From NCBI GenBank assembly GCA_905250125.1, contig CAJNOL010000018.1, positions 186,001 to 250,000 on the forward strand: 64,000 nt of DNA, given 5' to 3'. This DNA comes from Rotaria sordida (taxonomy: Eukaryota; Rotifera; Eurotatoria; Philodinida; Philodinidae). The notes beneath the pieces are model-generated. The model made no database searches, was not told the origin of the DNA, and saw only the letters and a list, made by a program, of their open reading frames with translations. Positions 52,001 to 63,294 of this stretch are shown here, in pieces. A program made the translations under genes and the position numbers. Positions within the stretch are counted from its first letter, which is position 1; each line of letters begins with the position of its first letter.

Positions 52001-54505
52001 ATACACTTAAAGACAGCCGGTTAGAGTCAGAAACATTCGAAAATGTATCTAGAATTTCCTTCCGAGGTAAGAATGTTTCAAAATACTCGTTGTACAGAAT
52101 ACTATTTTAGTCAATTTTGTATGTCGATTAAAACCTATCAAATTCAAAATGTGAAACAATTTTTAATTGCTCAATTTTGTAGAACAAAGTGTGTTGTTTA
52201 GTTTTTCATGATAAATTTTAAAACTTTTGTATTTTTGAAACAGCAAGTTTTTGACCAATGCTGATTTCCATAGAAATTAACTTTTTAGTAGAAATGCATA
52301 GATAAGATTTCAGTAATGTAAACTAAGGATTGCGCCAAAAGTGCTGTTTTGCTTTATACAGATATAGTTTTGGATATTTTTCACAAAATTTACTGATAGT
52401 TATAGTGACTGAAAAAATGAGTGAACATTTTATGGCAAGACTTTCGCGCTTGATGTTAGAAAGATTGTCACAATTCATAATTTCCGTAAAAAATACTAAC
52501 AGAAAATGGACTCGATATTACCGATAAACAATGATTTTCTCTATGCTAATGCAATATTATTTTTAGTATGTTTTTTTTTTATAACCAACTTCAATTTTCA
52601 GTTTTTTTGGCAACATTAAAAAACTTCAACATAAGTACTCCAAAAATTACTTGGCCAAGGTTTTCTTTTTGTTCTTTTAAATACTATTAAAAATCCAAAT
52701 AGTGATTTGAGTAGAGAATTTTATTTCCAACAAGATATTATTCCTAGTTTCTCAATGATAGATTTCTGGTAAATAAAATTTTTCGGTTTTTTGAATTATT
52801 CAGACTAATAGAACAAACAATTCTCTACAAAATGAGACGTCTCTCGGCTCATTCTGACGTTTATTGATTGAGATACATCAATCTCACGGACGGTACAAAA
52901 CAGATTTCTTTATAGAAATACCGTTTTTATGCATTCTGCAAGGTTGATGTGTCGCGGTCAATAAACGTAGAAATGAACCAAGAAACGTTTCATTTTGTTG
53001 AGAATTGTTTGCTCTATCAATCTGAATAATTAAAAAAGCCAACAAACCTTGACTGTCCAGAGACCCTACCCTTGACAAACTAGCAATCGTTTTTGTCATT
53101 AAAAAAATCTTATTGAGAATAATACTCTCTACGTAAAACACTCCTTGAATTATGAGAGCGAAAAAAATTTGGATAATAAACTCGGTCGAATAATTTTATG
53201 AGGCAATATAAGTATCCAATAAAATGCTAATATATATATATATATATACTTGATTATTCATAATTGCTCGAAGACACATAACACATAATCTAACATCATC
53301 AGTAGCTTCACCAATTTGATATTTTTTTATTTTTCTATGTAAACGTTTAGCATCTGATCGACCTAATGTTGAACGTTTTAAAGTTGAATTTTCATCTACA
53401 TAATTATGACTTCCATTATTTAACATTGATATTGGTAATAAATGATGAATACTATTTGAACTTGATAAATAAGGAAAATCATTTGAACTTTCAACTTCAC
53501 TAGAAAATTTTCAAAAATTCTTTTATTATTCATCAATAAAAAGAAAAAAAGAAAAACGTTAGTTTATCATTTATTAATTCGTGCACTAAATATCAGCTGG
53601 TATTCTCACCCTAATAAACCACAAAAGAAAGATTGTCTATTGTTTATAGATGAATTATTTTTTAATTCAATATAATCTGGTTCAAATCTAATCTCTCAAA
53701 AATTGAACATTCTACTAAAAATATATCTATTTTGCTTACCGCATGACTTCTAATGATGTTATTAAATAATCAAGTAAAACATCAAGACCTTTATTATGTG
53801 AATTAAGAAATTCATGTACCCATCTAAAAGTAAAAATTTTTAAAAATAAATCAAATAATACAAAAAAAAAAAAATATTCATTTACCCAATACTATTTGTA
53901 CGTAATGAAATTTCTAAACTTGAAAGTAATTGAGTTGATGGTTCGATTGGTTGTTTCTTTTTCTAAGAAAAAATATTTAAAAATAATCTTTTTTTTTTTC
54001 GTGTCTTAATTTTCTTACTAAAGTTGATGCTTTTGGTACAAGATTAGCACCACGAATATATGTTTTTAAACCATCTATATAATATTGTGGTGGATGTTTA
54101 GCAATAACTTGATCCTAATTTTGAGTTTTTTTTTTTTATTATAAAAGATATAATCAATATGAAATTTTTTGTTTTCACATACTCGATCTCGTATAATATC
54201 CCATTTTTTATCGGATGGAAATTCTCTTAACATTTTAATTTTATCAGGTGGTAAATCCATTGTAGCCTATCAAAGATAAATATATGTCAAATGAAAAGAA
54301 GAGAAAAAAGAAAATAATATATCATTTACAATTGTTTTTTGAAATAATTCTTCTAAAGTTCGATCATCTGGTCGAATTTGATTCATTCTTTCAAGACTTC
54401 CAATACTCTAAAATAGAAATTCTATTTCTTATATATATTTGTGTTTTTTTTGTTTTTTACTTTTCCAAGTGTTTCTAATGAACTACGACCGAATGTTGAT
54501 CGCAT
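46041..54505 (-). CDS. FMNL: Formin-like protein (FMNL/FRL), 31 exons, 1051 aa
   Basis: Exons: 54505-54461, 54407-54330, 54266-54183, 54114-54019, 53962-53886, 53823-53740, 53687-53610, 53499-53250, 51922-51846, 51792-51699, 51639-51562, 51510-51400, 51339-51184, 51112-51064, 51010-50958, 50906-50846, 50698-50597, 50538-50507, 50451-50269, 50207-50057, 49068-49011, 48962-48815, 48745-48590, 48526-48446, 48387-48258, 47206-47115, 47052-46935, 46882-46812, 46746-46648, 46383-46278, 46198-46041. GBD/FH3 begins near [20 protein letters not shown] and includes [34 protein letters not shown] and [20 protein letters not shown] coiled coil follows, then a Pro-rich FH1 (about 490-545). FH2 starts at [20 protein letters not shown] and contains [24 protein letters not shown]-like tail [14 protein letters not shown] is followed by basic RRNRRK. 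FMNLs nucleate and elongate actin under Rac/Cdc42 control and are autoinhibited by DAD-GBD contact. The start codon is tentative: no Gly2 myristoylation signal follows it, unlike vertebrate FMNLs. Confidence 0.92.
47970..48040 (+). repeat. Possible short remnant of repeat family A (FMNL intron 25)
   Basis: CTATTAGCACAATTCTTATAGGATTGA resembles the left end of family A (at 531, 32600 and 35054) but the match fades after about 40 bases. The host intron (48257-47207) is about 1.05 kb. Confidence 0.35.
49069..50056 (-). other. FMNL intron 20 (about 1 kb)
   Basis: A long intron within the FH2 coding region. It contains a less AT-rich stretch at 49140-49410 that may be a transposon fragment, but I could not match it elsewhere in the window. 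No exon is seen. Confidence 0.4.
52790..53030. mobile_element. Fold-back element in FMNL intron 8
   Basis: About 52790-52895 and the reverse complement of about 52922-53030 match with scattered differences. Shared blocks are AATTATTCAGA, CAAACAATTCTC, ACAAAATGA and ACGTTTATTGA. The central spacer is about 30 bp. The host intron (53249-51923) is 1.3 kb, far longer than most FMNL introns. Confidence 0.6.
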
Positions 54506-57500
54506 TGAAACTGTTCCATATTGCCAATCGGACGATAATATCGTCCCGTTATCGTTATTATTCGTCTCCGTTATGTTTATTGTTATTTTTACATATATAA
54601 TAAGTTTTAAATGAATCTGAAAGAACATAAATAGACATATTTTTTTGTGTACCGTAAAAACAAAAACATATTTTGAAAAACATTTATTTTGCACAAGAAA
54701 GAAAAAAAGAATGATAGAAACATTTGAAATGAAACAAAAAACTGCATATTTGAAAAAAACAGAAAGAAGACATAATACTTAGTAATCCAATTGAGATTGG
54801 TAAGAAGAAAAAAAAAACATGAATATTTTGACAAATGTAAGGGTGCGACAAAATAAATAGTTGGAATTTCGACGACTACTTTTAAGTATATTTAGACCAT
54901 CAAAGAAAATATATCGTTCTATGACATTGATTTTAAATAGAAAAATAAAATGTTACGGATATATAACAAATATAGACTTAAGAACCGTCTCGGTGAAGCC
55001 TATTTCAATGACAACCATTATCGGTCTAGTTACTCATATTACAATATTTGGTCTATACGACGATATACCTATAATTTACATCTCCTAACTATTGAAGTAA
55101 CAGAATTATAAATAATAACTTGTCGATATGAATTTCTTTTTTTTTTTCTTTTCGAAGAATTTTGTTATTCAAACATAATAAATCGTTCGTCTATAGGACA
55201 AAGTTTAAGTGATTATTAAAGTAAGAAATACTGAAAGACCTGACTCACCAATTCATACATTATTAATATTTATTGAATATGATATCAATATAAATCAGAG
55301 AGAAAAGTACTTTTTTCATATTGAAGTATCATAATATGTTAAAAAATATTGGTAGATTTATCATGAATCATTGGTTACGATTTCCTTTTTTCTTCATTCA
55401 TTCATTCATTCATTCATGCATTCATTCATACATTCATTTATTCATTCATACAAATCATAAATGTACACACCTTTGAGCGAAGGCCGCACCACCTTCATCC
55501 ATCCATCTTTTTTCATTGACGATCGAAATATGATGATCTTTCTCTTTCTCTCACTGTCTCTCTGTCTCTCTCTCTCTCTCCCTCTATTTTCCTTCATCGT
55601 CATCAGCGTTTCGTTCGGTTGTTTAATTTTTATGATGCATTTTTCTTTTCTTTTTTTCGCTCCCTCTTTCTTATTTAGATTAGATTGAAAAAAAAGAAAA
55701 GTAAAAAAAAAATCTAAGAACTAGAAGTACACTAAACATTGGAAGAATAAAAAAGACGAAGGAAAGATTAGTCTACATTAATAAATCCTTTAAGCATGAA
55801 AAGAACACAATTTCTTCATAATAATACAATCACTTTTCAATATTTCTTTACCTGTATAGGCCAAAGTGAAAAGGTGATGATGGCATTAGACACGATTACT
55901 TGATATGTATACGACTTAGCCGATTTACTCGAATATTTCTATATAGTAGGATTTTTTTTCGTCCATCAATCGTTGAAAGATGATGATATGTTATTTTTTT
56001 AAATTGAATATAATCTACAGTTATCAAAACATTTTGCGTATGTTGCAATTCAAGCAAGATAAAATCGACAACGATGTTTTATTGGCAATGAGTGAATTAA
56101 AAAACAACAGATAACGTAATCTTGACAATGACAGTGTTCATTCAAATCATGGTCACGATCATTACTATAGATATATATCGTCTAGCTAGGAGAATTATCA
56201 GACGTTCGAATCTCATAAGTGTCACGAACGAAGTAAAAAAAACCTGAATACTATAAAAAACGACCTTGATAATACTGACTGCTGAAACGATATTATACTC
56301 AAGTAATAATAAATCGTCATCTTGATAGAAAAATCATACTATCCTCATATAAAATGAAGAAACAAAAAAAAAAGAATGAATATACTGAATGAGAGAGTAC
56401 AATGAGAGAACGTAAGGAACTAATCAGTAGAAGATTTGTTGACACAACTGCTGCCTTCAATAGAATTGAGCCGATTTAGTCGGCTTATATTTATGTATAA
56501 ATATATATATATGAGAACGGTATAACTGATCTAATATGATATATGAATGTCATTATGACAAGCGTTACCATCATTCTCTATTCACAATACAAAAGGCTCC
56601 GATTAATATGAAAGGAAAAAAACCCGAGATGGAAGAAAGGAATAGATAAAAAAGAAAGAAGTGAACGAGTGAATGAAAGAGAGAAGTATAACAAAGGTCA
56701 TAAAATATAATACAGAAGGAGGTAATCATTAGAGAACAAAGCAGAACCGGATGTGTAATACTCACATTCATTTGTACATCGACTATGAGAAAACGACACA
56801 GCTACAATAGGGAGCCGATATTGATAATAATTATACATATAAAAGAAGTTTGCTCTATGAACAGAAAAGTTTTTCTTTACAAGAGTAAAAAAAAAAACTT
56901 AAGAATATGTTTACATTGTAAATGCAAGCATGAAATAAGAAGAAAAAAATCTATATACATATAATCGTTTAAGTGTTGTTTGCACTTACTTGATGAAACT
57001 ACACAAATATCTTTGAAATCTTATAAAATTGTTTAGCATAGACATTTAATCGATCACAAAAACAAATACGAGAAAAAAAGAAGAAGAAGGAAGATAAAGG
57101 AAGACAAGATTATGACGAATGATGATCATAATGACCTAAGCATCGATTGGATTGAACATATAGCAATAAAACTAAAGATAAAGAATGTGGCGCTTTAAGA
57201 TAAAAAATTGTTTTAGAAAGACATCTGTTGATATTAATCAATTATCCTTGAACAAGTCTCGTTTTCATAAATCATTTCTAAACAATATATTCAAATATAT
57301 TCAGTCATATCGATTGTATTCTAGGTTGAATCAAACGAAAGTCGTTGAATATTGATGAAAAATCCTTCAAAAGTTGATATTAGTCAATAGATTTATTAAA
57401 AGCCGATCAATTCTATTGAAACTTCATACTTTAGTCAATGATTGATTTATATATATATATGCACTTTTATTCATTTTCACGATCGAATAATTATTTTGAT

Positions 57501-58004
57501 ATGTTAAATTTTTGTAAATTAAATAATAATAATACGACAAATGAATTTTTACTATATTTATGATAATATGAATACATAATACATTCAATTAAAACGGAAA
57601 AAAGTGCCAGAAGCAGTTTGAATCTTCGTTGATGAAATAGATTATAATATTAAATATGTATTATACTTGATATTTTCTGCTACAATAAGCCTACCAGTCG
57701 TTTCACTTTTTCTCGTGCATCAAAATATTTGTTTGTTATTCTTACCGATTTCCAATTGTATAAACACTTATAATAAATAAACCTCTCATATATATTTAAC
57801 AGATCTTAATGTACTATTTCAAGGATCAGCAAAAACTTAAAATTATATTTCTGCTATGGAACAAAAACCGATAGTTATTCGAATTTGTGCAAAACTCTTA
57901 GGTTTATGTTTAATTGTAAATAATCGAACAGGTCGGACATTACAATAGAACTATGCAAGTGTTATCTATTTACAAGAATATAATTATTGGGTTTTTTCAT
58001 CCCT
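54506..58004. other. Intergenic DNA between divergent FMNL and RPS16
   Basis: No gene recognised. It has an imperfect (ATTC)n tract at about 55393-55452 and CT-rich runs at 55540-55590, then AT-rich sequence. As the shared upstream region of divergently transcribed genes it should hold both promoters; I see no distinctive promoter element. Confidence 0.5.
55393..55452. repeat. (ATTC)n microsatellite
   Basis: A tandem tract of ATTC units, interrupted by ATGC and ATAC variants, about 60 bp long. Confidence 0.8.
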
Positions 58005-58300
58005 TCAGGTTACGTGGAAAACCGATTTTCGACTTGAAAATTTGCACGACCAAAGATCTTAATGAGATTAGTTCATTGGGCAAGTCTTAGTTTTTTCCTT
58101 ATTTTCTTTCTGAAGCCGTAAATATATGAACAAAATTTGCTTTTACATATGAGAGAATTTCGAATATTGAATATCTCAGGATAGGAGATACTAGAAAAAT
58201 TACAATTTGTTCAATGAACTAATCTCATTGTTCATGTAAAATTCGAAGTCGAAACTCTCACGTGACCTGAACGAGGCCACAGCTTTTTGTTGAAAAATCC
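58005..58300. mobile_element. Fold-back element upstream of RPS16
   Basis: About 58008-58100 and the reverse complement of about 58195-58290 match. Landmarks are CAGGTTACGTG against CAGGTCACGTG, TTTCGACTT, and AATGAGATTAGTTCATTG in both arms. The loop is about 95 bp. No coding capacity. Confidence 0.6.
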
Positions 58301-59019
58301 AGTAAAATTTCGATATTTCAAGAATGAAGATCTGAAAAACTAGATCATTCAAGACTTTTCTATTGCTCACTAATACACATAGTTTCGATCGAAAAGCTAT
58401 TTGACACCTGAAGAGATTCCCTCGTTAGTTATAATCTATTGGCGAAACAGTTGTTAATAACGTACGTATGAGTTTCTTTTTCTTGAAAGTACTGCTTACT
58501 GATATATTCGGATACATTCAAACAGCTCAAGCGTCGATCACATAATATAGCTTGCCTCGTTGTATGTATTCCAGAGATGTCCATAGCAAAGCTACTGCTG
58601 CGGCGATGAATATCTATGGTATGTTTCGGTAAGTTTCAACATATTAAATATTTGTCTATATTTTTGTAGCACTCTTTGAATTTATATAATTTAATGAGAA
58701 AATGTTGTAGTGGAGTTAGGAAAAAAAAGCTGTGAACCAGTAGAATTTATGAAAGTTGCTATTATTTTCTACTGTATTTCCCACGGAGAATTTCTGACTT
58801 ATTAAAATTTACATCATAGATGTCGTTGGATATGTTTAGAATAAAATACAAGGAGGATATGTAGAAATATAAGATGAATTCGATTAACCAATTGACATGA
58901 TTCCATGATTCATCAAAAACTAAATTGATTGTTTATTTCATATTTTACAAACATCGAAAGAAGTTCTTTTTTTTTTTATTGTAATTATTTATATTTGTCT
59001 TATTTAAGATTTTTCGAGC
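58301..59019. other. Region immediately upstream of RPS16
   Basis: AT-rich, no exon recognised. The last 12 bases or so before the ATG follow a TTATTTAAG acceptor-like site, so the 5' UTR may include an intron or a trans-splice junction. Confidence 0.4.
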
Positions 59020-59511
59020 ATGTCGAAAGTACAAAAGCAACGTGTACAAACATTCGGTAGAAAAAAAACAGCTACAGCTGTAGCTGTCTGTCAACAAGGT
59101 ATAAAAGAAAAAAAAAATCTTGATTAAAATTTAAAATAATATTTAATTAAAGGTCATGGTTCAATTCGTGTTAATGGTCGACCTTTAAGTCTTGTTGAAC
59201 CACAAGTACTTCGTTTTAAACTTGAAGAACCAATTTATCTTCTTGGTCGAGACAAATTTGCAAATGTTGATATACGTATACGTGTTAAAGGTGGTGGTCG
59301 CATTGCACAAATTTATGCTATTCGACAAGCATTAGCAAAATCACTTGTTGCTTATAATCAAAAATATGTTGATGAAGCAACAAAAAAACAAATACGTGAT
59401 ATACTCGTACAGTATGATCGAACATTACTTGTTGCTGATCCACGACGATGTGAACCGAAAAAATTTGGTGGTCCTGGTGCACGTGCCAAATATCAAAAAT
59501 CATACCGTTAA
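59020..59511 (+). CDS. RPS16: 40S ribosomal protein S16 (uS9), 145 aa
   Basis: Two exons, 59020-59098 and 59153-59511, separated by a 54 bp intron in phase. The protein runs [20 protein letters not shown], then [36 protein letters not shown] and [20 protein letters not shown], ending KYQKSYR. The uS9 tail places positively charged residues toward the tRNA sites of the small subunit. Length is one residue short of the human protein, so the gene is complete. Its neighbour 1.1 kb downstream on the same strand is an AlkB homologue; no operon is implied. Confidence 0.97.
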
Positions 59512-60647
59512 ATATTTCAATGGACTTGTTTTGTTGTTCGCTTTTTGTTATTTTTGTCTCAAATGAGCGTGCATGAAAAAGAAAACATAATAAGAATATA
59601 ATGATGAACGACGAAATAATAAAACAGCTCGATCTGTCAGTCATATAGAAGTTATTTTAAATTTATAAAAAAAAAAAACATTTCTTAATCATTTGATTCG
59701 ATAATTTTCGAATATTTTTAGAATTCTAGAAGCAATAATTTTGATTTTTTTTATGAACGAGAAAAAACATCAGAGTCAGAAGATTTTAACTATACGATTC
59801 ACTATGTGTATTTATATGTATTTAGTAGAAATAATTGAACCAGATATTTTCATTCTTCATGAAGATTTGTACTCTCAAAAGGCATAATTTCTATTTTAGT
59901 AAAAAAATATTTAACATAAGATCGAGTTTCATTGAATCATCGTTCGCAAATTTACTACATAATTAAAATTATTGTTTTTTCAGTACTAAAATTTTTACAA
60001 ATGTTTTTTGTTGAAATGCGTCGCAATCCGATTTATTCTTCTTTCAGTATTTCATTCATTGACTTTCTGTCGAACGTTAGATAATTATTAACAAACATCA
60101 AGATATAGATTTGAAGTATTGGATGAACGTTCCTATAAGAAACACATAATTAGCGTCTTTGGTAGAAAACAAGGTATTTTTTTGTTGCTTTTCGTTACAG
60201 TAAGCACAAAAATTGTTTCATTGGTTTCTATTCAATTGTCTACTTTTGGGTAGGAAATGACAGGCTACTAGTCGGAATTTCAAATGACTTTAAAGATAAA
60301 ATCAAAAAGCCTCTTGTATATCATTCTTTCGCCAACAAATGTTAATATCTACTGTATTTATAGTATTCGATATACTGATGCGTACAACTACAAAAAACAT
60401 ATTACGTATGTTTATATTCAACAGATTCTTCCTGTTCAGAATTTTTATACATCTTTAGACGATTGTATTGAATGTTATTCGAACAATCTAATAATTGTTG
60501 GAAATTGAAATTATGATATATAAATATCTAAATAAATGAATAATCGTTAATTACTGACAGATCTTATTTCTTAATCAAAATCAGTTTTGTGCTTTGAAAT
60601 ACTTATTTCAAATTGATAGAAAACATTGGGATTTTTTAATTTTTTAG
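59512..60647. other. Intergenic DNA between RPS16 and the AlkB homologue
   Basis: 3' region of RPS16, with AATAAT/AATAAA-type signals soon after the stop, then AT-rich sequence. No gene is recognised. The 74-codon frame at 60284-60508 has no recognisable domain. Confidence 0.5.
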
Positions 60648-61570
60648 ATGTGTTCAAATAAACGTAAATCTTATTCTTCAACAAAATCCAATCTTCATCT
60701 ATTCTTTGGACCTAGTACTGTAAAAAAACATAAACAAACATACGATCAATCATTATTTACATATCCATTTATTGATGCATATCCACTACCATCATTTATT
60801 CTTCAAACAAATACAAAAGAATGTCGAATTATTAATGATAAACTTGATTTAGATCTTCTTTATATAACATCATTCATTCCATCACCATGTGACATGTCAT
60901 TGTATACATTTCTACTTAATATACTTCCATGGTATCGTGTAAAATATTCTAAACAAACAGATAGATTAGTAGACATAATAACACCACGTTATACAACTGT
61001 ATTTGGTATTGATGATACACAACAATCAAAAGAAAAATATAATCGAACGCCACGAGAAATTCCACCAATACTTAATGAACTTAAACAACATGTTGAACAA
61101 ATAACAAATACAACATATAATTTTGTTTTAGTTAATTTTTATATTAATGGTCAAGATTCAATCACATATCATAGTGACGATGAACATTGGTTAGGTGATC
61201 AACCATGTATTGCATCATTATCATTAGGTGCTGAACGAGATTTTTATATGAAAAATAAATTAAATGAAAATCTTAAACAAAATTTTATTCTTAATTCAGG
61301 TGATTTAATTATTATGCGTGGTAAAACACAACATGCATGGTTACATTCAGTACCAAAACGAACATCACAATTATCTGGAAGAATTAATATTACATTTCGT
61401 CGTGCTTATCTACCTGAAGGAACAAATAATTATTATAGGTAAATATAAGAAATTGATAAACTTGTTTTTTTTTGTATATTACGATGTGAACATGATTTAG
61501 ATATAATGTTGGTGATGGTCCAATGTATCGATATATTAATGGAAAAATGATCAAACATGATAGTGATTAA
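60648..61570 (+). CDS. AlkB-family 2-oxoglutarate/Fe(II) dioxygenase (ALKBH2/3-like), 286 aa
   Basis: Two exons, 60648-61438 and 61501-61570, in phase. The jelly-roll dioxygenase core covers about 75-255. It has a PR-x5-FG nucleotide-lid motif (PRYTTVFG, 113-120), metal ligands His175 and Asp177 in YHSDDE, third ligand His233 in WLHSVPK, and 2-oxoglutarate-binding Arg245 and Arg251 in GRINITFRR. IASLSLGAERDF matches the ALKBH2/3 subgroup, which repairs 1-methyladenine and 3-methylcytosine by oxidative demethylation in DNA (and RNA for ALKBH3). Residues 13-20 (KSNLHLFF) resemble a degenerate PCNA-interacting PIP box flanked by basic residues. The C-terminus after the core is a short extension from exon 2. 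The ATG directly follows TTTTTTAG, an acceptor-like site, so a leader or 5' exon may be spliced at the start codon. Confidence 0.9.
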
Positions 61571-62886
61571 TCTCTCTCTCTCTTTTTTTCTTTTATAGTT
61601 TTACACTATTTGTATATGTATGTATCAAGTTTATATATTTTTTTTTTGTCTAATAAAATTAAAGATTTACTACGAAATATTAGCTTGATATTTGTAAGAG
61701 AAAGATGAATGGGATAGTTTCGAAAAGTTAGATTTCATTTATCAAAGCAAAAAAACAAATCTGCTTTCGAACTGCGATATTGAACAACATCACAAATCAT
61801 TAAAAATAAAAGACATTCAATATCAATTTTTTGTTTATTTGCGTGATTGTCTCGTTAAAATTATCTCATGTAATGACAATCAGAATGTTCTTCAGCTTAT
61901 AAGATACTACATTTGGTTACGTGAGAGTAATATATGCGTATTCTAGTTGTTAATTCATTTGGAATAATAAATGAATCTATAAATTTGATTGCAACAAAAA
62001 TTCATGTTACCCAATCTATCTCAGATTCATTCTTGATCGTTAGGCAAGATTCTTTCCTAAAAGAACAGATCTTGACTTTTTGACAAGATTCATGTAATTT
62101 ATATACAATCTTTACAATACGCTAACAAGAAGATTTCTTTTCGTTACTATTCTATTTTCATTTCGAATTTTAAGAAAAAATATGAAAAAAAAAGCAGAAA
62201 TAACAATAAATTCATGTAAATTCAGATGACATAGAGAACAATTATAATGATTTTAAAAAAATTCATAGTCATGTCATAAATCTGACATGTTTTATCAGGA
62301 ACAAGCAAAGAATAAAAACAACTTATATTTAATAGATACACCTATAATTATACTTTGTCTTCTTCATATTCATCATCTAGAATCAATAATGGTTCAACTG
62401 TCGTCAATATCCTTTGTTTTCATTAAACTTTCTAAAATAAACTTCAATTCCACCGACTAATGAGTCAACAAATACACTGTTTATATTAAATATGTGCGCT
62501 TAACTGATATAAAAAAGATGGCTCTTGCTTATAAAATAGATTAGAATAACAGTTAACTGTCATCGTGTAGAAATGAATAAATAATATGCAGACGTTTATA
62601 AATATACATGTATATGTAAGTATTACATGACATTTCTTGTAGTGCAGACTAGTTGAGCTTGATTATAAATTTTGATTTATAGAAATAACAAGATTTTTTT
62701 CTCTTCTGACAACTTCAGGCTTTTTTCAATCAGTGACGATCACACAGTTGACAAAGTAAAGAGAATTCTTAGTTTTCATTTTAATAATCCAATTAAATTT
62801 ACAATTTTTCTTTGAATAGTTATAAATGTGACAGTAAATAGTTCAATAATCTATAAAACAATATAAAAATAAAGAAAATAAAAGGA
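61571..62886. other. Intergenic DNA between convergent genes
   Basis: 3' regions of the AlkB homologue (+) and the TPR gene (-). AATAAAATTAAAG at about 61650 is a plausible polyadenylation signal for the former. No gene or repeat was recognised. Confidence 0.5.
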
Positions 62887-63294
62887 TCAATGTTGAAATT
62901 GTCGTTTGATTTGTTCTAAACATTGTGTAATTTCAGTAATTAATGGATGTGTTTTTGGATAATTATGACGAAAGATTTCTTCAGCACGTGAATAATTATT
63001 TTGAGCATCAATAAATAATGATAATTTTGAATCAAGTTTACCCAAATTGAAATAACTTATTCCAATATCAGGATGATTTGGATTAATCTGACCTAAATAT
63101 TTTATACGTATACTCAAAGCTTCTTGAAGATTATTCATCGCTGCTTCTGCATCACGTTGAGCTAATTGAATACAACCAAGTAGATCTAGAGTTGATGCTC
63201 TTTCTAATTGATATTCTTGTCGTTCATTTAAAGCATCTAATGCCCATCGAAGAGCACTACCATAATCTCCTTGATCATAATAAAAACTTGCTAT
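62887..63294 (-). CDS. Tetratricopeptide-repeat protein, last exon only (partial)
   Basis: A single exon from an acceptor at 63296/63295 to a TGA at 62887-62889, 135 codons. It holds about three TPR units of the kinesin-light-chain/NPHP3 style: YDQGDYGSALRWALDALN, AMNNLQEALSIRIKYLGQ followed by NPNHPDIGISYFNLGKL, and DAQNNYSRAEEIFRHNYP. TPRs form helical scaffolds for protein binding. The upstream exons are not visible in 63295-64000, so the gene continues off the right end or the intervening intron is long. Such TPR proteins are often fused to other domains, so the function of the whole protein cannot be inferred. Confidence 0.8.
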   Translation of the reverse strand: MASFYYDQGDYGSALRWALDALNERQEYQLERASTLDLLGCIQLAQRDAEAAMNNLQEALSIRIKYLGQINPNHPDIGISYFNLGKLDSKLSLFIDAQNNYSRAEEIFRHNYPKTHPLITEITQCLEQIKRQFQH

